A stretch of DNA of 64,000 bases from Homarus americanus (Eukaryota > Arthropoda > Malacostraca > Decapoda > Nephropidae): assembly GCF_018991925.1 (NCBI RefSeq), contig NW_024737042.1, positions 20,026,795-20,090,794 on the forward strand. Reading direction: 5' to 3'. Made by a program: the position numbers and the translations under genes. This document shows positions 33,612 through 45,452 of this stretch, one piece after another (position 1 is the stretch's first letter; the number at the start of each line of letters is the position of its first letter). The notes under the pieces are model-generated. The model did not search any database and had not been told where the DNA came from. It saw nothing but the letters and a program-made list of their open reading frames with translations.

Positions 33612-35328
33612 AAGTGCAACAGCGAAAAAAGGAAGAAGGATGAGGAGTTGCAGGTGAGACAACTCTACCTTCAACTAAGAACGTGTGGAAGAGGAGGCTG
33701 GAACAGAGTGATACGTTGAAGATAACAGGAAATGGTGGAAAGAATACTTTTAAACAGGTTGTTGTATAAAGTGGAAAATCTCTTGGCGCCCAATTTATAT
33801 GGATTTATGAAAGGGATAAGTATTGCAGACTGTGTTGTAAAGTGTTTGAATAACTCAAAGGCTACATGCAGGAGTTTTGTTGACTTAAAACGGGCCTTTG
33901 ATAGGGCAAATAAAGAAGTCACACTTGAGGAACTAATTAATTTAAGGGTTTCTGGGAAGTTGCTGAAATGGATTGTGGATTACTTGAGTAACAGAATGGC
34001 TAGAGTATGATTTCAAGGTTGGTACTCAGAAGAGAGATGCAGTTGGGGACTCCACCAGGAAGTGTACTTAGCCCCACTCCTTTTAACACATTGATGAACA
34101 TAATGGCTCGCTACGAATATATGCTGATGATATACTTTTACAGTGTAAAGGTATGAGAAACATGCAAGAGTCTTTAGATGGATTGAGTACACTTTGTTGT
34201 AGTATGGGCCTTGTAATTAACAATGAAAAAACTAAATATCAGGTCAGAAATTATGAACAAGGGGATTTATTTTTGAATGGACTAAGGCTAGAAAAAGTTG
34301 ACGTTTACAAATACATTGGGATGCACATTGGGTATAAGTCCCACAGTAAGGTACGTGAGATGCAATACCTGGAGAATGCATGTAAAGGAAGTTTAAGACC
34401 TTTAAGAACTTTGGCATGGAAGGGAAATGGCGCAGGTATTCCTATTTTAAGGATGGTTTATATCAGTACTATACGTTCAGTTATTGACTTTGCAGCTCCC
34501 ATTCTCGTAATGTATAGTAAGAAAGTTAATCAAAAGTGGGAAGTAATACAAAACGAGGCCATGAGAATTGTTTTAGGGTGTCAACGGAACACTAGAGTTG
34601 AAATAATGAGAATGGAGTTAGATTTACCAAGTATAGAAGATAGAGTAAAGGAACTTGCTGTAGCCGCTACTCCTAAAACCACTAGGAGGGGGAGGAGATA
34701 ATAGGGTGTCCCGTTTAATAATGTGCTTAAATGAAAGAACAAATCTTGCCAATGTGTCCACGTATGCAAGGCTATTGTATACTATTATGCTGGAGTAAGG
34801 AGTAGATAAATATTGCATTTCATTACAGACTTATTTAAGGTTTAGACCATGGCAGGAAGGATGTATTGCAGTAGAGATTTTACAGCTTGAGGGGAAAGAA
34901 GATGATTGGCATCCCAGTTATTTACGAAATGTCTTTTTAGAGAAAATAAATAGTTTTACCAGACGAAACACTGCACATAAATATTGTAATGGATCAGTAT
35001 TAAGTAACGGTCGAGCGGGATGTGGCGTTTTTATAAGGGAATATTTTATCAATGAGTGTTATGCAGATGAAACAGTTTGTAAAAGAATTAGTAACAACAT
35101 CTCATCCACGCTGGATGAACTACGCGCAATATGTGAAGGACTCCTGGTTGCTATAGAGAAATGTAAAGAAACATGTATTTTTGTTGATAATAAAAGTGCA
35201 GTGGAAGCCTTGCAGAGTAAAAATCCATGTAACTTTCATATTGTTAATATCTGTAAACGGTTGGTCATAGTAATGCAAGAAATGGAATATACTGTGCTGT
35301 TTGTGTGGATTCCATCACGTGAGGGGAT
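33612..35328 (+). pseudogene. LINE-C copy 2, internal deletion derivative
   Basis: The copy joins the end of ORF1 (33625-33735, matching 19765-19875) directly to the middle of RT (33736 on, matching 21680 on), removing about 1.8 kb that in copy 1 holds the endonuclease and the RT start. The junction shares TGG between the two sides. RT continues with SFVDLKRAFDRANKE (motif A), a broken motif B and the YADD box near 34120. RNase H follows with IFVDNKSAVEALQ and FVWIPSREGI. It stops at 35328, where the next insertion begins. Several frameshifts occur. Confidence 0.8.
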
Positions 35329-35555
35329 TCATTTTTTTTTTATATGGGAATTAGCCCACCCGGGCACAGGTCAAACGACCCACAACGGAGCCTGGAGGGC
35401 GAAAAAAAAAGAACGGAAAGAAATTGAAAATATAAAAAAAAAGGTTATACTGTATTAATCTACACCACGAAGATGACGGAAAACCAACTTTTTATAGTGA
35501 GACAGATTGTAAGAGCATGGCAGATGAGCCGCCCGGAGGGCGGCGATTCTGCTAG
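35329..35555 (+). mobile_element. 3' end of a Helitron-like element
   Basis: The segment ends with a GC-rich hairpin (GCCGCCCGGAGGGCGGC, 35528-35544: a seven-base stem with a GGA loop), then eight bases later CTAG at 35552-35555. This is the classic Helitron 3' terminus (hairpin then CTRR). Its 5' limit is unknown. It may start where LINE-C is interrupted. Confidence 0.6.
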
Positions 35556-36104
35556 TCTATATATATAAAACAAAGAAGTCTGTCTGTCTGTCTGTTTATT
35601 TATTTGTTTGTGTGTCCGCACGAGAATCTCGGAAACTACTTTACCGATCTGTAGTGATGATGGACGGTGTTCTATGTAGTGATAATGGATGGTGTTATAT
35701 GTAGTGATGATGGATGGTGTTATATGTAGTGATGGTGGATGATGTCATATGTAGTGATGATGGATGTTGTTACATGTAGTGATGATGGGTGGTGTTATAT
35801 GTAGTGATGATGGATGGTGTTATATGTAGTGATGATGGATGGTGTTATATGTAGTGATGATGGGTGGTGTTATATGTAGTGATGATAAGACAATGAAATA
35901 ATAACAGTTTAATGCTAAAAAAATATACTTTGCTGTACCGATGTAGTGAAAAACATGGTGGAACTTACATACACCGTTAATGAACTATTGATGAAAGAAG
36001 AAGTTTTGGGGACCCTAACAGCGAGACAATGTGGAGCCTCCCGGAGGGTGGCGTCCTACCGTGGCCTAGCGAATGAGCTGCCCGGAGGGCGGCGTTTCTG
36101 CTAG
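35556..36104 (+). mobile_element. Short nonautonomous Helitron
   Basis: It starts TCTATATATATAAAAC, the usual Helitron 5' TC end, directly after the CTAG of the preceding copy. It ends with hairpin GCTGCCCGGAGGGCGGC (36077-36093), TTTCTG and CTAG at 36101-36104, with T following. A second, weaker hairpin (CCTCCCGGAGGGTGG) lies at about 36033-36050. The interior is mostly a 25-base minisatellite. There is no Rep/helicase frame. The head-to-tail contact suggests rolling-circle tandem insertion. Confidence 0.65.
35651..35886 (+). repeat. 25-base minisatellite in the Helitron
   Basis: About nine and a half units of GTAGTGATGATGGATGGTGT plus TATAT are arranged head to tail with single-base variants. 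Units are contiguous and there is no spacer variation, so this is not a CRISPR array. Confidence 0.95.
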
Positions 36105-36390
36105 TAATAAATATTATTGATATATTTGAAAGAATTAAGTGACTTGTGTTCATGTAACGATCTGCCCAAGGGCAGTAACATAAATAATGGGGTGTGATCG
36201 GGATCATAAGGGTAATTTGTCAAGTTACAGGTTGGAAACAAACACCATCATTATATGACATTGCCTTGTTATATGTTATGACTGTGACTGATATTTATCT
36301 AGTGTACTGTTTTGCTACTGTGATTTTTTGTGTGTAACCTAGTGACTTGTCATTTGATTTGGTCAGTCATCATGTTTTCCCTGGAGCGAC

Positions 36391-38460
36391 ATGGTTTCTC
36401 AGTGGGTGTCTGTTGGTGTCCAAGACTCTCTCCCTGTATCTGGTGTTACCTTCTTGCTCGCTAATGACGTTGCCGGTTCTCGTGTTGTCCCGGATCCTGT
36501 AGTGACCATGACTCATACGGTGGACAATAACACTAAATTGCTTGAAGATCAGTATCCTGGTTTATTCCCTGCCTGTGTTGTTACCAGAAGTATGTCGCTT
36601 AGAGAAGAGCAGAATACTCGTGTTGACCCTGTTCCTAATGTAGTTGACACAAGTGATGCAGTTTGTGATGTAAATGACTTTGGTATTTAGAAACTATATG
36701 TGTCTCAAGACAATTCTATTGATGACAGTGAGCCATATTTGACGGAAGCCAGTGGCGTCAGCGGCGATAATCCCCCTTAAGTCACTGGTGACTTATTTGA
36801 CAACTCACTCTCATCTAGTGTTGATTCAACTTTGAATACTGATGTAATCCCTGTAGAACAAGTACCCATAAATTGGAAAAGATTAATTTCTGACCGGGAA
36901 AGTGCTCCAGAATTGTTAGAGCTGAGTAACAGTGCTGTAAGCAAGGAGGAAGCTGATGACTTAATAGTTTGTTACTATTCGGACTCTGGCCTCCTGATGA
37001 GGAAATTTATACCACCCTCGGTGCCTGCTAGGGAAAACTGGCATGTGGTTAGGCAAATTATTGTACCAAATTTTCTGGGAGGACACTTAGGGGTTAGGAA
37101 AACTTACCATAAGATATTACCTCATTTTTTTTGGCCTGGTTTAAAGAGAGATGTGGCGAAGTACTGCAAGACTTGTCACAAATGCCACATGACAGGTAAA
37201 CCTAGTCATCCGATCAAACCAGCCCCTTTACAGCCTATTCCAGCAATAGAAGGTAATAATAGTAAGGTAATAATACAGTAGACTGTGTTGGTCCTCTCCC
37301 AAAAAGTCGTAGTGGCAACCAATTCCTGTTAACTATCATGTGTGCAACGACTAGATACCCTGAGGCTATACCACTTAGATGAAACACTTCTAAAAATGTG
37401 ATTAAGGCTCTGATCCATTTTTCCACCCAATATAGCTTTCCAAAGATTGTGCAGTCCGACAGGGGAAGTAATTCATGTCTTCTATTTTTCAGCAAGTCAT
37501 GAATGAGTTGGCATTCAGCAATATCTGTCTACTGCTTATCACCCACAGTCTTAGGGAGCCATTGAATGGTTCCATCAGACCTTCAAATCCATGTTAAACA
37601 AATACTGTTGGGAGAATGAGAAGGAGGGGGGATGAAGGAGTGCCACTCATGTTATTCGCCATTCGGGATAGTTGTCAAGATGCTCTTGGTTTTAGTCCTT
37701 TCCATTTGGTTTTCGGACATTATTTAAGGGATCCTTTGACAGTTTTGAGGTAGAGCTGGGTGAATAACAAAATCAAAATTCCGCTAGACTGAAGAGAGTT
37801 GGCTAGATTGCTCGAGAGAACTTGTCCCAGGTTCAGTTGAAAATGAAGGGTCAGTATGACCAGAAGTGAAAGTGTATAGAGTTTCGCCTTGGTGACCAAG
37901 TACTAGCATTAATACCAACCCACAGAAATCTCTTGCAAGCAATGTTTGAAGGCCCATATACAATAGTTAAGAAACAAAGCCCCCTCAACTATGTCATAGC
38001 ACCCCCAGGAAAGTCGAAGTCAGAGCAATTGGTCCATGTGAATAGGCTGAAGCTCTACTACTCCAGGGAAGCGATTGCGTATGTGTTATGGAGACACAGG
38101 AGCAAGATTTCCTGGTGGATGTTCAAGTTAAGCTATGCAGTTCACAGATTTTTGCTGATTCCTCTTCTAAAGTTTTGCATCTTTCACAGCTACAGGTTGA
38201 AGATGTCACGTGGATGTTACAGGAATACGAGCTCCTGTTTGGGGACGTGCCGCGGGCCAGTAACCTCATAGAACACCAGGTGACCCTTCTACCAGAGACG
38301 ATCCCTATCAAGCAAGTTCCCTGCCAAGAGAAAGATTCTGAGAGAGGAAGTGGACTATTTACTTCAACACGAACTCATCGAACTAAGTGACAGTGACTGG
38401 GCGTCACCGTGCATGCTGGTGCCAAAACCCGACGGCTCCTTCCGCATGTGAACAGACTAC
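36391..38460 (+). pseudogene. Gypsy-type pol with integrase before reverse transcriptase (Gmr1-like order), broken
   Basis: Blocks on the plus strand in order: the segment after protease (GVQDSLPVSGVTFLLANDVA, 36391-36690); an integrase zinc-binding domain with two His and two Cys (GHLGVRKTYHK... to CHKC, about 37080-37185); an integrase core with Asp in VDCVGPLP, Asp in QSDRGSN and Glu in GAIEWFHQTF; an integrase C-terminal part ending HVNRLKLYYSRE near 38070; a linker (LLFGDVP); and then the start of RT (LLQHELIELSDSDWASPCML, LVPKPDGSFRM), ending near 38460. Standard gypsy elements have RT and RNase H before integrase. This order is that of Gmr1-like elements. Stops and shifts lie at about 36690, 37280, 37500 and 38325. 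No LTR was identified. Confidence 0.75.
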
Positions 38461-38469
38461 GGATGGGTA

Positions 38470-38575
38470 AATAATGTGACCCTTCTCACGTGTGTCCGGG
38501 CCGAGGCTCGAACACTTGACATATTGGTGAGAGTTATGCGCGTTACCGCTGTACCACCAAAACCTTAGGATATGT
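38470..38575 (-). repeat. tRNA-like sequence, possibly a SINE head
   Basis: On the minus strand GGTGGTACAGCGGTAACGC resembles a pol III A box and GTTCGAGCC a B box, at roughly tRNA spacing. A proper acceptor stem was not found, so it is either a decayed tRNA or a tRNA-derived SINE head. It cuts off the preceding gypsy RT. Confidence 0.4.
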
Positions 38576-38589
38576 TATAGCAGGAACAC

Positions 38590-39900
38590 TGACATTTCCA
38601 AAAAAATTAAACTAAGTCAAATTCACTTAATATGACGGTGTCAGATAAAGAGTAACATACCTGTTATGCAGAGAATAAGGCGCTCAAAGTAAGCTCTCAA
38701 CGGAACGGAGTCATTAGTTATGAGGTGAAAGAAGATTATTAGGGGTTGAAGAAACAGTGGTGAAACTGAAATACAGTAGGAGTAGAAAGAATCTGGGCTC
38801 AACCAGATCGCTTCATCTTTCCTATTAGTATTTTATCTTTGTTCTGCTCCCTTGGGTCATCAGACCTTTGTATTAATATTGGTTTATTCATATAGTGCTG
38901 CTTATTATTGCGATGGAGTTAGTGAGCCCGCCCAGGTCCTGGTGTAGCTGGGAGGGTAGTCACATTTTTTTTTTTTTTTTTTTTGCGATGGAGTTAGTGA
39001 GCCCGCCCAGGTCCTTGTGTAGCTGGGAGGGTAATCACATTTTTTTTTTTTTTTGCTGAGGTGTTAGTTAAGTGTTAGTTGTGTTAGTCTAAAGGTACAC
39101 TGTATGGAGAAGCCTGCCAGGTTCTTAGTGGAGCTGGTAGGTCACTGTCATCTTTTATTCTCTCTCAAGGGCTGCGCTCTCTATTTTATACCCCAGGGTT
39201 ACATAGTCGGGATTCTTATAGACCTATTTATTGGTATCGGCTAGAGTACACATAGGCTTATGAAAATTAGTAATATGGGTCTGCATTAATTCTTTAGTCT
39301 AATCCTTATAATTTAATCAGTTTTTTAACTTTGCAATGCATAAATACTTTTTCTTACATATACTCAGATTAACATACTCATTTCTTGTGAAGTAAACGTT
39401 TAAGACAAATGTAATGAAATACCCATGCCCGTTAGACGACCAGCCTGGAGGCTTTGACATTTCTGATCGATGTTTTAAAACTTTTTAATTCGAATTGACA
39501 AATACATTTACTTCAATACAGTCATCAGGTTCTCTGATGGCTGCGAATCAAGGACATATATCTCCAGTTTTGAATGGATATCTCATAACTTGACAAGACA
39601 AAAACAGTTATCACAGATTTGGCTGGGAATTCATATACCTTGTACATCATCCGGGTAATTTTAACTACATTCAAATGTAGTTGAAACTTTCAACATATAC
39701 ATACTGAATCTTGAATGCTACACATACGGGTTGGTATACATCACTTAATGCTACTCATATATGTTACATCATAACTTTATATTTACGACACAGGGGCAAT
39801 ACAGAAAATGTCTCTAGGGGTAACTTGCTCGTTTCACACCTGTTCTATTGACGACGGAGCATAATATGACTAATTATGGGTGTGAAAATATCAGTACAAG
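38590..39900. repeat. Dispersed repeat R2, copy A (interrupted)
   Basis: Flanks of the LINE-A tail inserted here match 52730-53420 in order: AAATTCACTTAA...ATGACGGTGT before it, CTCTCTTTTATA-like, GTGAAAATTA-like, CAGATTCTCTGA-like and ACTTTCAACATAT after it. Divergence is high. No coding frame is seen and the class is unknown. Its promoter-like TATA and conserved order would fit an LTR or a 5' leader. Confidence 0.5.
38695..39172 (-). repeat. Truncated second copy of the LINE-A 3' end
   Basis: The reverse complement matches 5950-6712, including the poly(A) modules (here two CCCAGCTACAC units, each next to a T-run of 16-20) and the TTTCAGTTTCACCAC segment. It is 5'-truncated and inserted into repeat R2. 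It shows that LINE-A retrotransposed and that the tail end lies near 6712. Confidence 0.85.
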
Positions 39901-42212
39901 TGTACCCATGACACTGTGTGACCCCAGGGAACGTGGCAGGTGTTCTTCAGGTGCTCCAGTCTCCCCTGTACTGTACTAACACTTGCCCCATGAAGATAAA
40001 GATAGCGAGAGACGTGGCCACGTATGGAATAGGAAGGATCTAACCCCAAACAATATAACATGAGATTGTTATTAGAATACTGGTGTATGCGAGTCCTATA
40101 TTCAAACAGGGAGATCGCCACTCCACAAATAGTTACTCCTGCGAGCTTGACCAGTATAGTGTGTAAAATACTAGTAGTCGGAGACCCAAATTTGTTTTTT
40201 GGGTGGCCCCCAACACTGTGAGCTGCAGGGGTTTTAAGGTTATTTTCACCAGATTACGTTGGCTAGAGACAATTGCAGTACTAACATTTTACCGAGGGAA
40301 CCTTGGGATTTATTACGGTGTTCAGTGGTTGATCACACGTTACAGGGGGAGGCAGAACAAAATCCAAACATCTAATACTCAACAATATCTAACCGATATT
40401 AAATATGTATTTTTTCTACTGAATAGCATTACCTGTGTTACATACTGTACATATGCCAGGTGTCGATAGGCATTATAATCTACAATTTTCCAGCTTAATG
40501 ACTCACAAATCAATATTATCTATGTCTATACAGTATATGAAAGAAACATATTTATCGTGACTCTTATTTGATGAGCTCAAGTAAGTAAAGAACCAAGTGA
40601 ACCACATTTAATTAAACTACAGTGCCTGCACACGAGTAAATAAAGAAAGTAAAACGCCACCTTATGTTATAACATGTAGTACACCCGACCCTTGTTGACG
40701 GTACGGACATTTACAACCACAACGTCCCTTGCAATTATAGTTCGCAGATGCAGCAAGGATTTCTTGTATTGGTGAAACTGTGGTCAACAGTGGTTTGACT
40801 TCATCTGACAACCAACCCAATTTGAATGGTTCTAGAAAGACAGATTGTGGCTAATCAGCCTTGACCCAAATATTTGATTGTAAGATGGTGTAACTCGCTT
40901 TATATGGTGGACAAATGCGTCTTCAGTAGGTTATAGGTTACAAACGTCCTTCTCACTGACACAGGTTTACCTGAGTTTGTTCAGGTCTTCATATTTAGCA
41001 ATTTGTTTGCCTTAGACAACACACATGAAATTCTGGGCAACTGTTACGTCCTTGGCCTCTTAGGTTGTAACAATGCATTTCAAATTCAACTTCTCTTTGT
41101 ATTATTATTAAAGTCGAGTTAACTCTATAATTATGGTTATCTTTGTATCGAAGGTCCAAGCAAGAGATCCCACCAAAATCACCTCATTACTATGGGGTAT
41201 ATTGAAAATAATGAAATAATTTTAATTACATCCAGAGTATATTAACAAACAAAAAATAAATATATCAGTTAAGTACAAAAATAAAACAAACTAAATCTGA
41301 TCAAACTAGTGACTCAACCGAGTGACAAAATAATAATCATAAAAGTAATGACTAAACACTTATTTACATCAACAAACTACCTTAGACAACGTGGTTATCC
41401 AACACACGTAACTCATAAACAAGTTAGTTATTTTACCGTGGAATTCTGAAATATGACTAACAACAATCTCACATATAAATCACTATATAAAACATGGCGT
41501 TCTTAAAAGTCGAGCAAGGTTTACACGCTATACCACTAGAAATATACAATAGGAAAGGAGATGCTTTAATTACTGCCAGTCCAATACAAAAGTCACCCGG
41601 CTCTGAGAGGGGAACTAAGCGACCAGAGGTGGGTGGAAATGATGACATAAACAAAAGACGTTCAAGTTGCGAATCCGCAAATAAATATCGAACACTCACT
41701 CCTTCATTAGTATTCGAGACTAATACAATAAACAGTACTTAGTTTCACTAAACATATCGAAACTAATGTTACTATATTCAGGTATAACATATAATATCTA
41801 AATTGTAACTGCTATTAAACTATCTGAAATAAATCAATGCATTACTTTTTATGCTTCAGTGCCCACACAATGAATCATTCGAAGTTCATATGCCGACCAG
41901 TAATATATTCATTGGTTCTTATTCCGTCACTCGTAAGAGTAACACTGATCAATTCTTAAACTGTTTCAGTTGTTATAATATAATTGACTGACATTCACGT
42001 TGCTGTCATAAGTGAATGACAGTAGTTTATTGTACGATGTCGGGATTCATTGTACCATTTAGAAGACATTCCCTTTCATATAAAAGTAATTCGTAGTGCG
42101 GCAGCCACTTCAAGCATGATGTAACTAAACAAACGTGATATCAAATGTCTCAGTTGGAAAGATGCTGTACAAACTACTGCTGCCATCCAAGATAAGACAC
42201 CACAACGAACGT
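39901..42212. other. 2.3 kb without recognised genes
   Basis: The stretch is AT-rich. Only short, low-quality frames occur (for example 40203-40469 and 41494-41742), with no recognisable motifs and no support from repeats elsewhere in the window. Confidence 0.5.
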
Positions 42213-42281
42213 GAAAAGAAAGAAAGAAAGAAAGAAAGAAAGTAAGAAAGAAAGAAAAAAAAGAAAGAAAGAAAGAAAGAA
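42213..42281. repeat. (GAAA)n microsatellite
   Basis: A GAAA tetranucleotide tract of about 70 bases with two small interruptions. Confidence 0.95.
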
Positions 42282-42829
42282 CCTGTCTAGCTACTTTGTC
42301 TTCTCAATCCCACCCAGCCAAATATCTCCACAATTCCATCAGTCATCCTGTCCCTCACAATGCAGTTTAAAAAATTAGACACAATTTGGTAGAACTATCC
42401 ACAAAAATGTGTGTAACTGTCACAGAAAATGAATATATTTGTAAAAAGAAAACGAAAATATTTCACTCCTAAAGGAATAACACGAGAATTTTGTTTTCCT
42501 TTAGGTCGCCTCAAAAGAGCTCGTGTGTACTTCCGTATAATGATTTAATAAAGCTAAAAACAATAATAAATTTTAATTGTAAAATTTAAGTATCCAGTTT
42601 ACGAAAGTAAATCACAATAAAAACTAAGATAGAGATGAAATGTCAAATAACTCACATTAAAATAAAAAGAAAATTACCCCAAATGATGAAATAAATGGTA
42701 TAATATAATACTGTACTTTAAGAGATAGATTTCCAAACTGAATAAGCCTTAAATATTAGAATATGTATGCATCTTGTGAGGTTAAGCTCGTGATAGACTG
42801 ACAGGAAGGAGACGTATCACATGACCCAA
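42282..42829. other. No gene; AT-rich
   Basis: Nothing recognisable was found between the two microsatellites. Confidence 0.5.
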
Positions 42830-43013
42830 CCTGTCTGCCTACCTATATATCTGTCTGTCTCTGCATATATCCGTCTGTCTGCCTAGATTTTGCCTGTGTG
42901 TTGTCTTTATCTGTCTGTCTGTCTCTGCTTATATATGTCTGTCTCTGCTTATCTCTGTCTGTCTGCCTATGTCTGCCTGTGTGTTTGTTTATATCTGTCT
43001 GTCTGTCTGTATG
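42830..43013. repeat. Compound (TGTC)/(TATC) microsatellite
   Basis: The tract is an impure repeat of TGTCTGTC with TATATC and GCC variants. The same motif continues at 43284-43322 on the other side of a CR1 fragment, so CR1 inserted into it. Confidence 0.85.
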
Positions 43014-43284
43014 AATGGAAGTCAGGGCTAAACAAAGGTGATATAACAAAGGAACTCAAACTATCCAACCAGGAACGAACTCGTAAAAATGGTAAACATT
43101 TATTTGGAAATAGAGTAGTTGATGAGTGGAACAAGTTACCAAACATCATCATTAACTCGAAAACGCTGGATAGCTTCAAACATAGGTTGAATGGATATAT
43201 GAGCGATAGGAGTTGGGTGTAAATGGGACTGCCCAGTATGGGCCATCAGGCCCACTGCAGCTTCCTCCATTCTTATGTTCCTAT
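43014..43284 (+). pseudogene. CR1 3'-end fragment
   Basis: The frame reads WKSGLNKGDITKELKLSNQE, then after a small deletion HLFGNRVVDEWNKLPNIIIN and LNGYMSDRSWV, the C-terminal end of the same CR1 family as 23260-26211, followed by its 3' UTR and ATTCTTATGTTCCTATGT tail. It is strongly 5'-truncated. Confidence 0.85.
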
Positions 43285-43322
43285 GTCTGCTTATATCTGC
43301 CTGATTATCTATCAATATATTA

Positions 43323-43743
43323 GCTAACATCTTTTACAAGCTTATAAAAGCTGTTATAATATTGATGATATTTTCCTCCTATACCGCCCCTATATAACAA
43401 TTACCATCTCCATAATAACGATATATGAACAAAATAACACATGGCAATCGCCCCAGCAGCACCACCAAGGTGCCAAACAGTCTAGAGGCGGCGAGCGGTG
43501 TGTGTGTCACGTCAAGACATTACCCAGGTCATTTACCCACATCCTCCAATCCCCGCACAGTGACCATTTCCATATCCACACTACCCTCCAGTACGTAAGA
43601 GTACCAGCCCCGCCCAAGTTCCCAAGGCTCAGCCTATACACTGTCACCACCGCAGACCAGCTCTACCTTGATCTATCCAAACAATGCACTACCCACCTCC
43701 GTCCTGTGCTCAAAACACCGCTGCCCCAACCGCCAGCCCAGCT
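43323..43743. other. Unassigned stretch
   Basis: A frame at 43502-43750 is rich in Pro, Thr and His and GC-richer than its surroundings. It may be a piece of a LINE ORF1, but no zinc knuckle or other motif supports that. Confidence 0.3.
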
Positions 43744-44665
43744 GTCATAAGAACATAAGAACATAAGAAAATAAGGAGTCTGCAATAGGCCGGTTGGCCT
43801 GTGCATGGCAGCTCCTGTCGAGAGTTACACTCTCTATCATCCATGAATCTATCTAGACTCCTTTTAAAACTTTCCAGCGTTCCAGCTCTTACTACAAAGT
43901 TGCTAAGCTTGTTCCACTCGTCTACCACCTTATTTGTGAACCAGTTCCATCCTATCTCACTCCTAAACCTAAACTTATACAACTTAAATCCGTTGCTATG
44001 AGTCCTATCCTGCTCGGATATTATTAGAACTTTATATATAACTCCTTTATTGATTCCTTTCACCCACTTAAATACTTCTATCATATCTCCCCGCACTCTT
44101 CGTCATTCTAGGGAATGCAAGTTTAGTTTCTTTAATCTATCTTGAGATGGAAGGTTTCAAAGTCCCGGAATCATTTTCGTCATTCTTCGCTGCACCAACT
44201 CCAGTGAATTGATATCCATTCTATAATAAGGGCACCAGAACTGAACAGCATAATCGAGGTGTGGCCAGACTAGCGCAAGATATATTTGCAATATGACCTC
44301 CACACTCTTATTACTTACACTTCTAGATATAAAACCTAATACTCTGTTCGCCTTATTTCGAACATTAACGCACTGTTTTCTAGGCCGTAGGTCCGGGCTT
44401 ACAAGTACCCCTAACTCTCTTTCACAAATCGACTTCTCTAGGTTGATGTTGTTAAGGCTGTATACATTGACAGTATTTGTTCTTCCAATATTATGTACGC
44501 TGCACTTTCTGGTGTTGAATTTCATTTGCCATTTTTCTGACCACTCCTGCAGTATATTTAAATACTCCTGTAGTGCATTTGCATCCTGCCCTGAATTAAT
44601 CTGCCACCCTGTTTTGGTGTCATCCGCAAATTTGCTTATGTCACTGCTGATCACAGTACTTAGTG
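43744..44665 (-). pseudogene. Second CR1 subfamily, 3' half of ORF2
   Basis: The minus strand begins at the RT catalytic box (SDISKFADDTKTG) at 44654 and continues through the CR1 C-terminal region to FMDDRECNSR near 43815, with the typical tail (repeated CTTATGTT) at 43744-43775. Motifs match the CR1 at 23260-26211 in order, but the sequence is clearly another subfamily. A stop and frameshift near 44100-44157 separate two frames. Its 5' side meets the LTR-2 insertion. Confidence 0.85.
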
Positions 44666-44670
44666 AAATG

Positions 44671-44959
44671 TGTAGGATATGTATCTAAGCTACTGTGGCG
44701 AGTAGTAACCTTGTATATAAGCTACTGTGCCGAGTAGCATCTATATATGTAATTACGTGGCAACACTGCACGTGTTATGTGGCAACATTGCCCCGAGGCT
44801 ACCATATGGCAAGGCAGTCTCAGTCTGACTCTGTGGGCCGTGCATGGCACACGCTAGTCACTACTTGTATTTCTCCTATCCGTTAATAAATGGACTTCAG
44901 TGTTACCCGGTGTTTCCCTACCCATCACTGCCTTCTTCAGGGAACACTTGGAACCTTCA
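44671..44959 (+). repeat. LTR-2 5' LTR
   Basis: The 289-base LTR contains TATATAAG and an AATAAA signal (TTAATAAATGG) in promoter-to-polyadenylation order. It begins directly after the AAATG target copy. Confidence 0.92.
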
Positions 44960-44977
44960 TGGCGCAGTGAGTAGGAT
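44960..44977 (+). promoter_or_regulatory. LTR-2 primer binding site
   Basis: TGGCGCAGTGAGTAGGAT follows the 5' LTR without a gap. Its first ten bases are shared with LTR-1. The tRNA was not assigned. Confidence 0.75.
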
Positions 44978-45452
44978 CTGTGGACTTACAGGTGTGTGAA
45001 CAATGGACAGTTAGCCGGCGATGTGCGACTGCCGGCGATGTGCACATCGACTAGTGTGTTGTGTTGCGTTGTGTTTCGCCGCGACGAGCAGTGTTGCGCC
45101 GTCACAGTGCGTTTTAGTGACGGTGGCAGTGTTAGTGTCAGTGTATTAGTGTGTCTAGAGCTGATAGTTGAGCATTGGCCTCTTTTTTGTGGTACCCATG
45201 GAGCAAGCAGGCGTACACCCTTCTCGTGTGACATCCGGGGAGACACTAACGTTCTCGCCTCCGCAGCCACCAAGACCACCACGATCTGGTCTCTGAGACA
45301 CACACACAAACACACACGCACGTATGCACGCACTCACGGACAGAACAGTGGACTCTATGCGTTATTTCTGCGCTGTTTATGTCATATATATGTGGTTCGA
45401 GCTGATGAGGCGCCACTTTATATACTAAACAGCGCAGTTCAAGCATACTAAG

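Noticed and set aside
35651..35886. Regular 25 bp repeats resembling a CRISPR array
   Set aside because: Units are contiguous without variable spacers and lie inside a Helitron in eukaryotic DNA.
44996..45451. 151-codon frame between LTR-2 primer binding site and gag
   Set aside because: Cys/Val-rich, no motif, and it includes a CACA-repeat. More likely element leader sequence.
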